Of a stretch of DNA of 24,972 nucleotides, positions 10,871 through 20,888 are shown piece by piece. Each line of letters begins with the position of its first letter. Positions within the stretch are counted from its first letter, which is position 1. Below the pieces are notes generated by a model that saw nothing but the letters and a program-made list of their open reading frames with translations, did no database searches and had not been told where the DNA came from. The DNA is from Pleurotus djamor (Eukaryota > Basidiomycota > Agaricomycetes > Agaricales > Pleurotaceae): contig JAPEVF010000671.1 of assembly GCA_029747585.1 (NCBI GenBank), forward strand, positions 1-24,972, given 5' to 3'. The position numbers were made by a program, and so were the translations under genes.

Positions 10871-13389
10871 GCCCGGACTTTAGCGAGAAGAAGCCTAGAA
10901 TGATCATTCTTTCTAGATTTGACTGTGAGTGAGACTGAGCCGACGACCGAGAACCCGAGGATATACGGCAGCTTGGGCTAATATTAGAGGGTGGGTCGTG
11001 GTTCGCTTGTCTTCTGGTGGGTCATTTTTAGACGGGACTCCTCTTACCCCTATCAACTCTTGATAACTTTAAAGCTCTTCGTTGTACCATACCTTACATG
11101 TGCTAATTAACGGTGTAGCTCATCAACGGAAGCTGAGGCATCACGCTTCGGACACGGACGATTCGGTCGCTTGGAGGTAGAACTTTCTGTACGGCACCTT
11201 CAGGCATTATGCATCATCATGATCTTAAAGTAACCTTCGCGCGTCCAATAAGTAATCGAACGGTCAAACGTTCCTACCACAATTAATCTACATCAGACAG
11301 TCATCAATCATCGATACATCAACCCGGAGCCCGAATGATGATGGCGTTTTCTGAGTCAAAATCGCGATTCGTACCTTGAGGTTCGTACTGGAGTCGAGTC
11401 CGTCATGGAGGCAACGGCACCGACACCACCCCGTTCACGGCTCACGGATTAATTAGCTTTACTCAGGTGCTCGCTGCCTCACGCATCTCCAGGGCGAGTG
11501 GTTCATATCCTCAAACCGTGGATGAAGACCAGAATGTGGAATTCTCCTTCGATGATCGCTCGCAGCGACCTCTGCAGTGAGGTACACATACTATTCCAAA
11601 AAGAATATCAATGACCTTCAACGTTGCGAGAACGAGCCTAGAGTACTTACGCCCTGCGAGCCCACGAGCATAAATAGTGTATAGGGGTGAGTCGGCGACG
11701 GATAGGGTTTGAGAAGGAACGTGCGGATGCAGGTGCCTCACGCGTCGGCGGGTGATGCGTTGATGTGCTCGAGCTGCAGATATTGGCATATGTACTTGCG
11801 AGTAGGTGTCAGAGTCCAATCAAGAATGACCCGGGAGTCAGCTTCATGTGGAGAACAGAGTGTGGGCAGTACAAACTTAGGTAGTCACGGAATCCGTGTA
11901 ATTAGATACGTTACTTGCAGGCCAGCACTGGCAATAAGAAGTTAAAAATAGCCCGGCTGAAGGCGAAATTGATCCAATGTGGGTGTAATCAATTGTCCAG
12001 GGAGTAGGGCTAACGCGTTTGAACTTTCCGGGAGCGATGCCGGGAGCGGTTCACTCAGTATGTGTCCAGTAAGATATGGCGGCTGCAAACTCTGCACTTA
12101 TGAGCATACAAAGTCCTTACCAGTATCCCAGCGCAACTAAGACCGGGACCTATCCCTCAATTGTTATAGGTATCACTTCGTGCTAAGCCTGTGACCTGAA
12201 GCCTGAAGGGTTGGTGTCTACTCGACAGGCTAGAGCTTGAAGTCGTTGGAAAATCCGGGGTCAAGGTCTCAACGATTGATAGAGATTTGCTGAAGGGGTA
12301 CAGTAGGGTCGTCTCAAAGAAGTACTCGATCCGTTGATGTTACTCTCTAAACCCCCTCGGCGAATCCAGGGACTAGGGGCACAAAGGGGCCACAATGCGA
12401 ATTCCAAGTCCCTCTCGTGCTCGGATTCCAACTTCGCTCGGTGCTACCATGTCAGATTCCAGAGACCTAAGACGCTGCATTATATGGTAAATATACTGAT
12501 CAAGCTTCAAGGGGACCCGACTCTCTACTCCATGGATGGTCATGGCTATCTCCGCGGACTCGTTTGTTCAAGGTGGGTAACGGAGACTTAGACGTTGACA
12601 TGTACGGGGTATACCATTTCCTCGACATTGATACTACGCGTGTGAACAAGATGAAAGTTTATGCGAGGTGGAACGTTTGACTTGTCGGAACGTCGCTAGT
12701 GCGTTGTTTTGGATCATTTTCCAAGGAACCGTGGCTGATGCTCTGAGATGGGGGAGAAAATTAACTTTTCTTATCTTCTCACTAGAGAATGGAGGAAGTC
12801 TTAGGTGTGATGGTTCTGGGAGAGATACATTCATGTCAATGTTTTGATTTGAGCTCTCCATGTACAAAGTCTGCTATCGGTGTGAGGTGTGACTTTGCAT
12901 GACCATGGGGAGTAGTACATACTCATCAGCTCTCTGAACTTTGAGTCATGCGCTGGGGGCAACTGCAAAACGAGAACTCAAAGTGGTCGATCGAATTTTG
13001 GTTGCCTTGAGGGGTACCCTGGAAGCCCCTGAAAGCTACGTATCTTGCGTGACATTTGTGACCCCTCGTGTCTGTGATCCCTGCTTTGCCTTCCACTTCA
13101 AGCTTCACGCTCCAAGTTCCAGCTCCCTCCCAACCCTTGGGCCCTGGGATTCCTTCAACAAACTTGGCTACTGCAAAATCCCGTTGTTATGTCCCGAGAG
13201 CGAGGACTTGGGAATCCAGAACGAAGGCTCAAGCCGTCGGGGATGTGCACACTGAGGAAGGTCGAATTTAGAGGAAGGTCGTCAGAAAAGTGATGGTGAG
13301 TCCATGAATATGCTCGGCTGGTGGGAGGGTAAATTTGAAAGAAGCTCATCCTCGTACTCTAGTGGTGTATCTGTTACCTCAGCAAATTT
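10871..13389. other. Stretch without a firm gene
   Basis: No conserved domain is recognisable on either strand. A perfect 14-base palindrome, agaatgatcattct, lies at 10897-10910. On the minus strand, 11819-11511 is open and contains a good GTAAGT donor at about 11651 and a possible TTGGAATAG acceptor 60 nt on. The encoded arginine/histidine-rich peptide resembles nothing I know. Around 12941-13255 both strands have open frames of ordinary composition without motifs. No tRNA-like B-box or rRNA was seen. The right end abuts the degenerate HET copy. Confidence 0.4.
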
Positions 13390-14650
13390 GTCGGGCCAGA
13401 TGCCCCCACCGCATCCAAGCTTGATTCCTATGCCCAAACGCTCTAGAAGTCTTTTCTCAGCCAATTTTCGGATTGCCATGACATAGAGGAAGCATGTAGA
13501 ATAAGATGGTCCATAGGCCTCTTTGCTGCAAAGGTTGGTCTCTCCGTTACTTCGAGAGATTACCATAAATTGAATAAGTGATGAAGTTGAGGGCGCGTCT
13601 GACAGCAGCCAGACCTTGTCTGCAGGAGCCGAATCGTTGGAGGATGGAGGGATGATGGAGAATATGCCGTAGTTGCAACACTGGGTGGTCCTCTGCTCGG
13701 AAGTGTTTTCGATTCGGATGACCTTGGTGCTGCTGCACAAAGCCAGCGTCCCGTCGTTGAGGCCGTTGACCACTTCCACGGCTCCCTTTAGGTGGTGAGT
13801 ACGGCGTCGCAAGTGACTCGAACTTCTTCAGAAAACTTCATGCCGTAGAGTTGTCTAACGCTAATTTCTTCCAGGTGACCGTTATTCCAGATATACCATG
13901 GTTCAATGAGAGACTGCGACTCTCGCGCGTGTCTGACTCGTTGACCATTGGTCGCTGTATTGGACCCAACCGCTCCAACCAGCCCACGGCTACGATGGCT
14001 ACGGACATCCTTTAGGAATGTTTCGTCTGCGATGAGGCTGTCCTTGGGATGGTCGCCGGAGGAGCGTGGTTGAAATCACAGATGACCATTGCGTAGCGAA
14101 AAGCTTTCGCGGGTTCCCTAAGTTTGAACCCCTTGGCAATAGCATTTGTCGACGCTGATATCGCGTCTACAACATCAGACTCATTCGTAAGCCCACGTTT
14201 CGTATACTGTTCCACACCTGACGTATAACCTGCAGTGTATTCGTCTCTCATCATTGTTGGCGCTGATGAGTATGTGAAATTCCCTGCGCCGGTGTACCTT
14301 ATTGGGTGGTATGATCTTGGGAGGCGGTTTGCTTTCCCGATCATATCCTCAAGCTTACTGCTCAGTAAAGAGAATTCTTCGACGTGATAGCATCACTCGT
14401 GGTACGTCCAGCCTCTCATCCCTCCGACTTCGCTAATGACTCCAAGATAGTTGACGCTGGGATGGTCAGACGACGATATTGTATAACTTCAACTTGCTGA
14501 GGACTGAACGGGTATAACGGTTAGATACGCTCCTCGAGGCAGCGTCTACTCGATCATTCTAAACATATCTTTCGCTGTGTGCTTATCTTTTTCCTTGTCT
14601 TGGAGGTTTACGTTACGCCTTCTCATTGCTCCCGCGAAGCATGTGCGTGT
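13390..14650 (-). pseudogene. Decayed, internally deleted HET-domain gene copy
   Basis: Read on the minus strand, this is an inverted copy of the 17.8-20.2 kb HET gene. The copy starts in sequence matching that gene's 5' flank (agcgaaagatatgtttaga near 14560). It then jumps over about 1.07 kb, so the N-terminus and most of the HET domain are missing, and resumes near the paralogue's GLPGLR region. Further lesions follow. A deletion removes the stretch after the conserved RLFFT. Two TGG codons of the PWPSWSWAGW motif have become TAG (14001-13999 and 13992-13990). Frame breaks occur near 14040 and 13860, and about 10 nt are lost in the final GIGIIYEQ segment. Recognisable islands include RLPRSYHP.RYTGAGNFTYS, YTAGYTS.VEQYTKR and FSIIPPSS. 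It is closer to the downstream paralogue than the two intact paralogues are to each other. No functional product is expected. Confidence 0.88.
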
Positions 14651-15124
14651 GTTCCATGTCTCCCACACGCTTGTCTCTGATCTGCTTGGATATAGTATGT
14701 ACTCTATACATCGCGTTTACCCCCACTGCCTAGACCACTGATAGATGGATGGGGTTTCTTCCGCTTACGACATGCAGTTCTGACTTCCGCTGAAGTTACC
14801 TTTTGCTTTCGGATTCGCTCTCTTAGTTCACCCTAGTATCATGTACTCGATGGATGAAGCTGTGAGCACAGAGGACTAATCCATCGGGTGGTCATGAGAC
14901 ATAAAATTGTGCTGTCAAGTACAACCTTCCTTTCTATCTCTTTCACGTTCCCCTGACAATTTTGGATTTCCAAAGTATGTATGAGTCCATGCACATGAGC
15001 GCTGAGATACGTAAGGCCCGAGGTTGAAGGAGCTGTAGCCGTAGCAACGACAGGGTTGCCAGGTGGACCAGCTAAGAGCAGTGTGCGCAGTTCAACCTGG
15101 GACACTCTTTCTCCATCGCAATCG
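14651..15124. other. Spacer between HET pseudogene and first HET gene
   Basis: The pseudogene's 5' flank and the first HET gene's 5' flank meet here head to head. The frame of the downstream gene is open back to a methionine at 15056, but that start is not preferred. An antisense open frame at 15216-14839 has no recognisable domain and overlaps the gene's start. No other feature was seen. Confidence 0.4.
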
Positions 15125-17491
15125 ATGTGCTTCTCATTGATGGGCAGGTGGAAGGTAGGCAGTGATGAGGAAGCAGTGGAAGAAAACAATCCTTCGAAAA
15201 ACGACAATGCAGACACGGCTCCACCATCAGAGTTTGCCGCGGAGCTGTTCGATACCCAGACGACGATGCCCCCGGATCACATCCCCAACACCAATCCACG
15301 CTCAAACTCTTGTGGGGAATCCTTATGCTCACTCTGCTCGAGCCTCAACATCTACCAGATCTTCAAACACAGTATCCCCGAAGACAAAGCTATCCCGCTT
15401 GGTCGCCTCCCAGAGATCCTCAACAGAGCACAGACTTGTGCATTTTGTCGCCTTATTGAAGGGACGTTCAAGCGAACGTGGTTGCTAGATGAGATGTCGG
15501 AGGCGACAATGAGATCGTTGGGTGAGGTTGAATGTTCGTTGTATTCCATGAAGTGCGGCAGGTTACGCGAGCCATCGCCCCCGTCACCATCGACGCTAGG
15601 CAAGAGCCAGGATGAAGCAGAGGAGCAGGAATCATGTCATCGGATATATATCTTGCATTCTCAGCGGCCAGAGGAGGTGTATCATGTGATGGAACGGTTT
15701 CAGTCCCACTTGATCCTAGACATCCAGCTCCTGTCCGTGGACGCACACAAATTTGGGAGAAGGGAAGATGTACATGGAAGGGAGGTAGGAGAGGTGGTGG
15801 ATATGGTATTGATCAAGAGGTGGTTGGAAATTTGTCAGACGGACCACGGTGATGCTTGCGAGCGGGTTTGGTGGAGAGGGGTTGGAGAAGAGTTGCCCGA
15901 GACGGTCAGGATGATTGACATCGAAACTATGTCTATCGTGCCTGCGCCACGAGGATGTCGGTTCATCGCTCTATCTTACGTCTGGGGCGGAATCGGCGCG
16001 GAATACCAGACGATGAGGGAGAACTTCGAAGATCGACGTCGACCTGGGGGTTTGGATAGCTCGATCCTCCCAGCCACGATCTCGGATTCCATCCTCTTCT
16101 GCCGTGAACTCGCAGTGACACGGTTCCTCTGGGTTGACGCAATTTGTATGATCCAGGACAGCGACGAAGACAAACGCGTGCAGATTGGCGTCATGGAGTT
16201 GATCTATGGCAGTGCACTCTTCACAATCTTCGCAGTGGGTGGGCATAACGCTCACGCTGGACTGCCTGGGTTGCGCGTGGGTTCAAGAAAGAAAACGCAG
16301 CACATTGAGGTCATCCAAGGTCTTCATCTATCCGTCCCGTTCCCTACCATACGACAAACATTAGCACAATCAGTCTGGGGAACAAGAGGATGGACGTACC
16401 AGGAAGTCATGTTGTCGCGACGAAGAATCTTCTTCACTCCGCAACAAGTTTATTGGGAGTGTGTTAGGGATGTATGGAGTGAGGACGTCGTGGCGGAAGG
16501 GAAGCGCTCGCCGAGGTCACGTCACCCTTTGAGGTATACTGGCGCAGGGGGGTTCACGTTTTCGTCCATGCCCACGGTGTGGAAAGATGAGTACACGGCG
16601 GGATATACCAGAGCAGTGGAACAGTACACCAAACGCGCGTTGACAAACGAGTTGGACGCGGTGGATGCGATATCGGCGTTAACGAATGCTATTGCGAAAG
16701 GGTTCAAACTGGGAGAACCTCGCAAAGCATTCCGGTATGGCATGGTCGTGACGGATCTGAACCACGCTCTGCTTTGGCATTCACCGCAAGGAGAGGAACA
16801 TAGACGACGGGATATACCTAAGGGAAAGCCGTGGCCGTCGTGGGCCTGGGCAGGCTGGAGTGGTGGAGTAAGATACAGTGACCCATGGTCAACGACACAA
16901 ACTCATTCCGGGATCATGCATTCTTTGGTTGAATCATGGTACATCTGGACCGACGGACGACTAGAAAAGATGGGCGTCAGACCTATCCGCGGAATCAAGT
17001 TCCTGGATGACTCACCTGCGACGAAACCCTACATATTGCCCAGCGGAAAGGTAGAACTGGAGGTGGAGAATCAGCTTGAAGTATCCAGTGAAGGGACGCT
17101 GGTGTTCTACAGCGCGACCAGCTTCTTGAGGGTTGAGAAAGCTGACGAAGTGGAACTGGAAAACACGACAGACTCAGGATATGGTTTATACATCCTCATC
17201 CCTCCATCAGCCAGCACTTCGGCGCCTGCTGGTAAAGCCTGGTTACCATCCGATACACCGTCTCTTTCATTGGTGCAATTTGTGGTTCTTTCTCGCAGCA
17301 CGGGCAACGCAAAGCTCCACGACGAAGCAGCATATGGACCTCATTACTCTGCATGTTTCCTCTATGTGATGGCTGTCCGAGAGGTCAATGAGAGGTCGAG
17401 AGGGCTGTTGGAGCGATGTGGGATTGGGATAGTATACGAGCAAGTTTGGATGGGGTTGGGCGCGACCGGTACCACAGTTAGGTTGAGATAA
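15125..17491 (+). CDS. HET-domain protein, first tandem paralogue
   Basis: A single exon encodes 788 residues from the start at 15125. An in-frame methionine 23 codons upstream exists. The chosen start fits because MCFSLMGRWK aligns with the MCYPLSSKIR start of the neighbouring paralogue. The N-terminal region carries two cysteine pairs (CSLC at 68-71 and CAFC at 105-108), a layout common before HET domains and possibly metal-binding. The HET domain spans about residues 279-430: FIALSYVWGG, LPATISDSI, FLWVDAICMIQD, DKRVQI..MELIYGSALFTI, GLPGLR, then GTRGWTYQE. The C-terminal half has the conserved YTKRALTNELDAVDAISALTNA and PWPSWAWAGWSGGV segments. HET proteins are linked to allorecognition and regulated cell death in filamentous fungi. 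The partner and trigger here are unknown. It is intronless, unlike its neighbours outside the HET cluster. It lies head to head with the pseudogene and 492 bp upstream of its paralogue. Confidence 0.93.
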   Translation: MCFSLMGRWKVGSDEEAVEENNPSKNDNADTAPPSEFAAELFDTQTTMPPDHIPNTNPRSNSCGESLCSLCSSLNIYQIFKHSIPEDKAIPLGRLPEILNRAQTCAFCRLIEGTFKRTWLLDEMSEATMRSLGEVECSLYSMKCGRLREPSPPSPSTLGKSQDEAEEQESCHRIYILHSQRPEEVYHVMERFQSHLILDIQLLSVDAHKFGRREDVHGREVGEVVDMVLIKRWLEICQTDHGDACERVWWRGVGEELPETVRMIDIETMSIVPAPRGCRFIALSYVWGGIGAEYQTMRENFEDRRRPGGLDSSILPATISDSILFCRELAVTRFLWVDAICMIQDSDEDKRVQIGVMELIYGSALFTIFAVGGHNAHAGLPGLRVGSRKKTQHIEVIQGLHLSVPFPTIRQTLAQSVWGTRGWTYQEVMLSRRRIFFTPQQVYWECVRDVWSEDVVAEGKRSPRSRHPLRYTGAGGFTFSSMPTVWKDEYTAGYTRAVEQYTKRALTNELDAVDAISALTNAIAKGFKLGEPRKAFRYGMVVTDLNHALLWHSPQGEEHRRRDIPKGKPWPSWAWAGWSGGVRYSDPWSTTQTHSGIMHSLVESWYIWTDGRLEKMGVRPIRGIKFLDDSPATKPYILPSGKVELEVENQLEVSSEGTLVFYSATSFLRVEKADEVELENTTDSGYGLYILIPPSASTSAPAGKAWLPSDTPSLSLVQFVVLSRSTGNAKLHDEAAYGPHYSACFLYVMAVREVNERSRGLLERCGIGIVYEQVWMGLGATGTTVRLR

Positions 17492-17820
17492 TAGACAGGA
17501 TTTGATTAGGCCATCCCTTCTAGACCTTTTCACTCGATTGCAGAGGGGTTGAGCGAAATACTGGGCCAAATCAAGGGGGTACGGGGAGCGAATCCTATCG
17601 AAGGTAAGACACCGTATTGTGGTGGACAGGCGCAAAATAGTTGTGAGCGGAATGTATTCAGTTCTGAGAGCATTCCGTACGCAAGAGGAACCCATCTATC
17701 AATGATGCCTACGGCAAAGGCAAACCCTATGTATCCACACATGATAGATGAACGTGTGAGGAATGTCGTACCGCCAATGCACTGCAGTCGAGAAAGCCCC
17801 TCAAAGTTTAAACACACGTG

Positions 17821-17960
17821 TATCCGTTATGGGAGCGTCGAGAAGCGGCAACGTAAACCCCAAGGTTAGAAGGATGGTAGGCATGCAGCGAAAGATATGT
17901 TTAGAACAACATTATGGCCCATCGATGTGTAGCGAGTAGACGCGGCCTCGAGGGGATCCA
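17821..17960 (+). repeat. 5' flank shared with the inverted HET pseudogene
   Basis: Bases around 17830-17957 match the reverse complement of about 14525-14650. Shared words include gggagc, aacgtaaac, agcgaaagatatgtttaga and cgagtagacgc.gcctcgagg. The duplication that produced the pseudogene therefore included the gene's upstream region. The block ends where the pseudogene's internal deletion begins. Confidence 0.75.
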
Positions 17961-17983
17961 ACTACCATCTTCACTCCTCCAAG

Positions 17984-20230
17984 ATGTGTTATCCTCTGAG
18001 CTCCAAGATACGGAACTGGTTCGCGAACAAAGGGAGAGCAAAAGACGACCCAGAACCAGTACGAGGACCAGTACCAGACGTGAACGAGGGGCACCCGGGG
18101 GTGGTAACGGGGAACAACGACGGCCTGTGTTCAACATGCTCGACCGTGCTCAATATCCAGCAAATCCTCAGGGTGGGTGTCAGTAGGGAAAACCCCATCC
18201 ACCTCGGTCCCCTCGTAGATATCCTTGGAAAAGCTGAGACTTGTGCGTTTTGCCGGCTGGTGCAGACGGCGTTCAAGCGGACGTGGTTACTCGAGCGACT
18301 CCCTCCCACGACAAGCCTATCCACAATCAATTGCTCGCTTTTCTCCATGGAATGCGGCACCCTGCGAGATCCACTGCCACCGCAAGAAGAACGATGCCAT
18401 CGGATATATATAACCCATTCTCAGAGGCCGAAAGAGATATATCAAATCATGAGAAGCTTCCAATCGAATTTAGTACTGGATATACAGCTCCTGGCGATAG
18501 ATGCCTGGAAGGTGAACCGAACAGAAGAGGTTCATGGAAGGGTGGTGGGAGAGGTGGTGGACATGGAGTTGATTGAGAAGTGGGTTGGGATATGCCAAAC
18601 GAGCCACGGGGACGCCTGTGAACGAGTTTGGTGGAGAGGTAGCGCGGAGAGTTTACCTCCCACCGTTCGCATGATTGACGTTCGCAAGATGTGCATCATC
18701 CAAGCACCGCGGGGATGTCGATTCGTTGCCCTGTCATATGTTTGGGGCGGCGTTGGAGCGGAATACCAAACGATGAATGACAACTATGGAGGGCGGACTT
18801 TTCCCGAAGGACTTGACGTATCCATTGTTCCTGCAACAATCTCTGATTCAATCACGCTGTGTCGCGAACTAGGAGAGACATACCTATGGGTTGACGCGCT
18901 CTGTATTATCCAAGACAACGAAGACGACAAGCGCGTGCAAATATCCGTGATGGAGTTGATCTACGGAAGTGCAATCCTGACCGTCTTTGCGGTGGGCGGG
19001 CACAACGCCCACGCCGGACTCCCCGGTTTACGCCATGGTTCCCGGTCCAGAGGGCAGCGAGTCGAAGTCATACAAGATCTCCATCTAACCGTCCCACTGC
19101 CGACTATCTTAGAGTCATTAGCCCAGTCAGTTTGGGGGACAAGAGGCTGGACATACCAAGAAGTCATGCTATCCCGCCGAAGACTATTCTTCACCAAGCA
19201 TCAAGTCTACTTCGAGTGCGCCAAAGACGTATGGAGCGAGGATATCATCGCGGAAGCAAATCGTCTCCCTAGATCCTACCACCCGTTGAGGTATACTGGC
19301 GCAGGGAATTTCACCTACTCAACAGCGCCGACGACGATGAGACACGAATACACTGCTGGTTATACGTCGGCCGTTGAACAATACACCAAGCGTGCACTTA
19401 CGAATGAATCTGATGCCATCGACGCGATATCCGCGTTGACAAATGCTATTGCCAAGGGATTCAAACTCGGAGAACCAGCGAAAGCTTTCCGCTACGGCAT
19501 GGCGATTAGTGATCTCGACCACGCTATCCTTTGGCATCCATCCCAAGGGCAGGTCCGCCGAAGACGAGATATTCCTAAGGGATGTCCGTGGCCGTCATGG
19601 TCTTGGGCCGGGTGGAGCGGAGGAGTGCAATACAGCGACCAATGGTCAACAAGTCAGACACATGCCAGAGTCGCACAGTCTCTGATTGAACATTGGTATA
19701 TGTGGACCAATGGCCGGCTAGAAGAGATACACGTTAGAAAGATTTACGGCATGAAGTTTCCTGAAGAACCTCAGATCAAGAATTCGTACTCACCACCTGA
19801 GGGAAGGGTGGAAGTCGGACCAGCTATTGACCTGACTGATGGGACGCTGGTGTTCTACAGCACCACCACCGTGTTCCGTGTGAAAAGCCCTCGCGAGAGA
19901 GAGAATAGTCAAGACCCCAGTTACAGCGTATTCTCTATCATTCCTCCATCTTCCGAAAATTCGCCTCCGGCGGGCAAGGTCTGGCTGGGGTCAGATACAC
20001 CGTCCTCTTCATCAATTATTCAGTTTGTGGCAATCTCTCGCAGTAATGGAGAAACAGACCTCTACAGCGAGGAAACGTATGGGCCATATTATTCTGCCTG
20101 CTTCCTTTATGTTATGGCCGTCCGGAAAATGACTGAAAATGGACTCCTCGAGCGCTTGGGTATTGGTATCATTTACGAGCAAGCTTGGATACAGTCGGGT
20201 GCGTCTGGTACGACCTTAATGCTACGATAG
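17984..20230 (+). CDS. HET-domain protein, second tandem paralogue
   Basis: A single exon encodes 748 residues and is collinear with the preceding HET gene except for a shorter N-terminal linker. Cysteine pairs CSTC (49-52) and CAFC (87-90) precede the HET domain at about 243-394, which shows FVALSYVWGG, VPATISDSI, YLWVDALCIIQD, DKRVQISVMELIYGSA, GLPGLR and GTRGWTYQE. Downstream segments YTKRALTNESDAIDAISALTNAIAKGF and PWPSWSWAGWSGGVQY are intact. The C-terminus ends LGIGIIYEQAW...GTTLMLR as in the paralogue. The role is presumably in self/non-self recognition or a cell-death response (known for the family, not shown here). The start codon follows caag and its alignment with the paralogue supports it. 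This is the apparent source, or nearest surviving relative, of the inverted pseudogene at 13390-14650. No intron is needed. Confidence 0.93.
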   Translation: MCYPLSSKIRNWFANKGRAKDDPEPVRGPVPDVNEGHPGVVTGNNDGLCSTCSTVLNIQQILRVGVSRENPIHLGPLVDILGKAETCAFCRLVQTAFKRTWLLERLPPTTSLSTINCSLFSMECGTLRDPLPPQEERCHRIYITHSQRPKEIYQIMRSFQSNLVLDIQLLAIDAWKVNRTEEVHGRVVGEVVDMELIEKWVGICQTSHGDACERVWWRGSAESLPPTVRMIDVRKMCIIQAPRGCRFVALSYVWGGVGAEYQTMNDNYGGRTFPEGLDVSIVPATISDSITLCRELGETYLWVDALCIIQDNEDDKRVQISVMELIYGSAILTVFAVGGHNAHAGLPGLRHGSRSRGQRVEVIQDLHLTVPLPTILESLAQSVWGTRGWTYQEVMLSRRRLFFTKHQVYFECAKDVWSEDIIAEANRLPRSYHPLRYTGAGNFTYSTAPTTMRHEYTAGYTSAVEQYTKRALTNESDAIDAISALTNAIAKGFKLGEPAKAFRYGMAISDLDHAILWHPSQGQVRRRRDIPKGCPWPSWSWAGWSGGVQYSDQWSTSQTHARVAQSLIEHWYMWTNGRLEEIHVRKIYGMKFPEEPQIKNSYSPPEGRVEVGPAIDLTDGTLVFYSTTTVFRVKSPRERENSQDPSYSVFSIIPPSSENSPPAGKVWLGSDTPSSSSIIQFVAISRSNGETDLYSEETYGPYYSACFLYVMAVRKMTENGLLERLGIGIIYEQAWIQSGASGTTLMLR

Positions 20231-20888
20231 GGCAGAATATACCTAGGTTACGAGATAGTTTGATTAGTTCATGTTTAGGCATCGAATGCTCATTAACTTA
20301 CAGATAGGAGTTCGAGCTCACATAACCCTCTCTAGGTTCCGAGAAGCAATGCCAATTCGCGTGCGGAATATTGTGAGGGATGATATATGATAGCGGGAGG
20401 AAAGGATGAGGGAGCGGAGGGAAAGTGGATCACAAGTCACAAACGCGACGCGTCACAAATTGACGTGTTACTTATCACAAATCCGTGATTCAGGGGCTGG
20501 GCAAACGTTGCCTTCTCCTGCCATGCCACTATACTCGTTGGTTCAAGTCATTTCCTCGCCGTCTGTCCCTGAGAAAAGGAGCACTACCGCTATCGGGCAT
20601 GAAATTCATGAAATTCGGTTGTTCGTAATATTTTGTCGTTCCTCAGAATCTGCACCGTGGACTGTGTCTGAATGTCAGCGTTAGGCTTTGGATCCAATTG
20701 CCGTATCTATCTAGGCTACGAAATGCTTTGTTGAACGTTTGAAGAGCAACCCTTGTCTCGGATTGATAAAGATATCATCTGAGACATAAGCAGTCCGTTC
20801 GGATCTTTCCCTTTGCGCGTATAATAAACGTCCACCCACATCCCTCTCTACCACCAAAAGCTCGAAACCGGTCTTTTTATCAACAAGC
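20231..20888. other. Spacer before the aspartokinase-like gene
   Basis: It holds the 3' end of the second HET gene and the 5' flank of the aspartokinase-like gene. Near 20440-20470 is a stretch with repeated gtcacaa and tgacgtg words, and atgaaattc occurs twice in tandem at about 20599-20616. I see no convincing Gcn4-type TGASTCA site, which would be expected for a normal amino-acid-biosynthesis gene. No coding region is supported. Confidence 0.35.

Noticed and set aside
11511..11819. Minus-strand frame with a good GTAAGT donor
   Set aside because: The peptide is basic low-complexity on both sides of the possible intron and no partner exon is recognisable; kept only as a note in the gap description.
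12399..13225. Apparent inverted similarity between about 12399-12425 and about 13195-13220
   Set aside because: Only a short gapped match around attccaagtcc; too weak to call a repeat.
15056..15124. Upstream in-frame methionine as the start of the first HET protein
   Set aside because: The alignment of MCFSLMGRWK with the paralogue's MCYPLSSKIR favours 15125, and the extra 23 residues have no counterpart.
14839..15216. Minus-strand open frame overlapping the start of the first HET gene
   Set aside because: No family pattern, and it overlaps the 5' end of a gene supported by paralogy.
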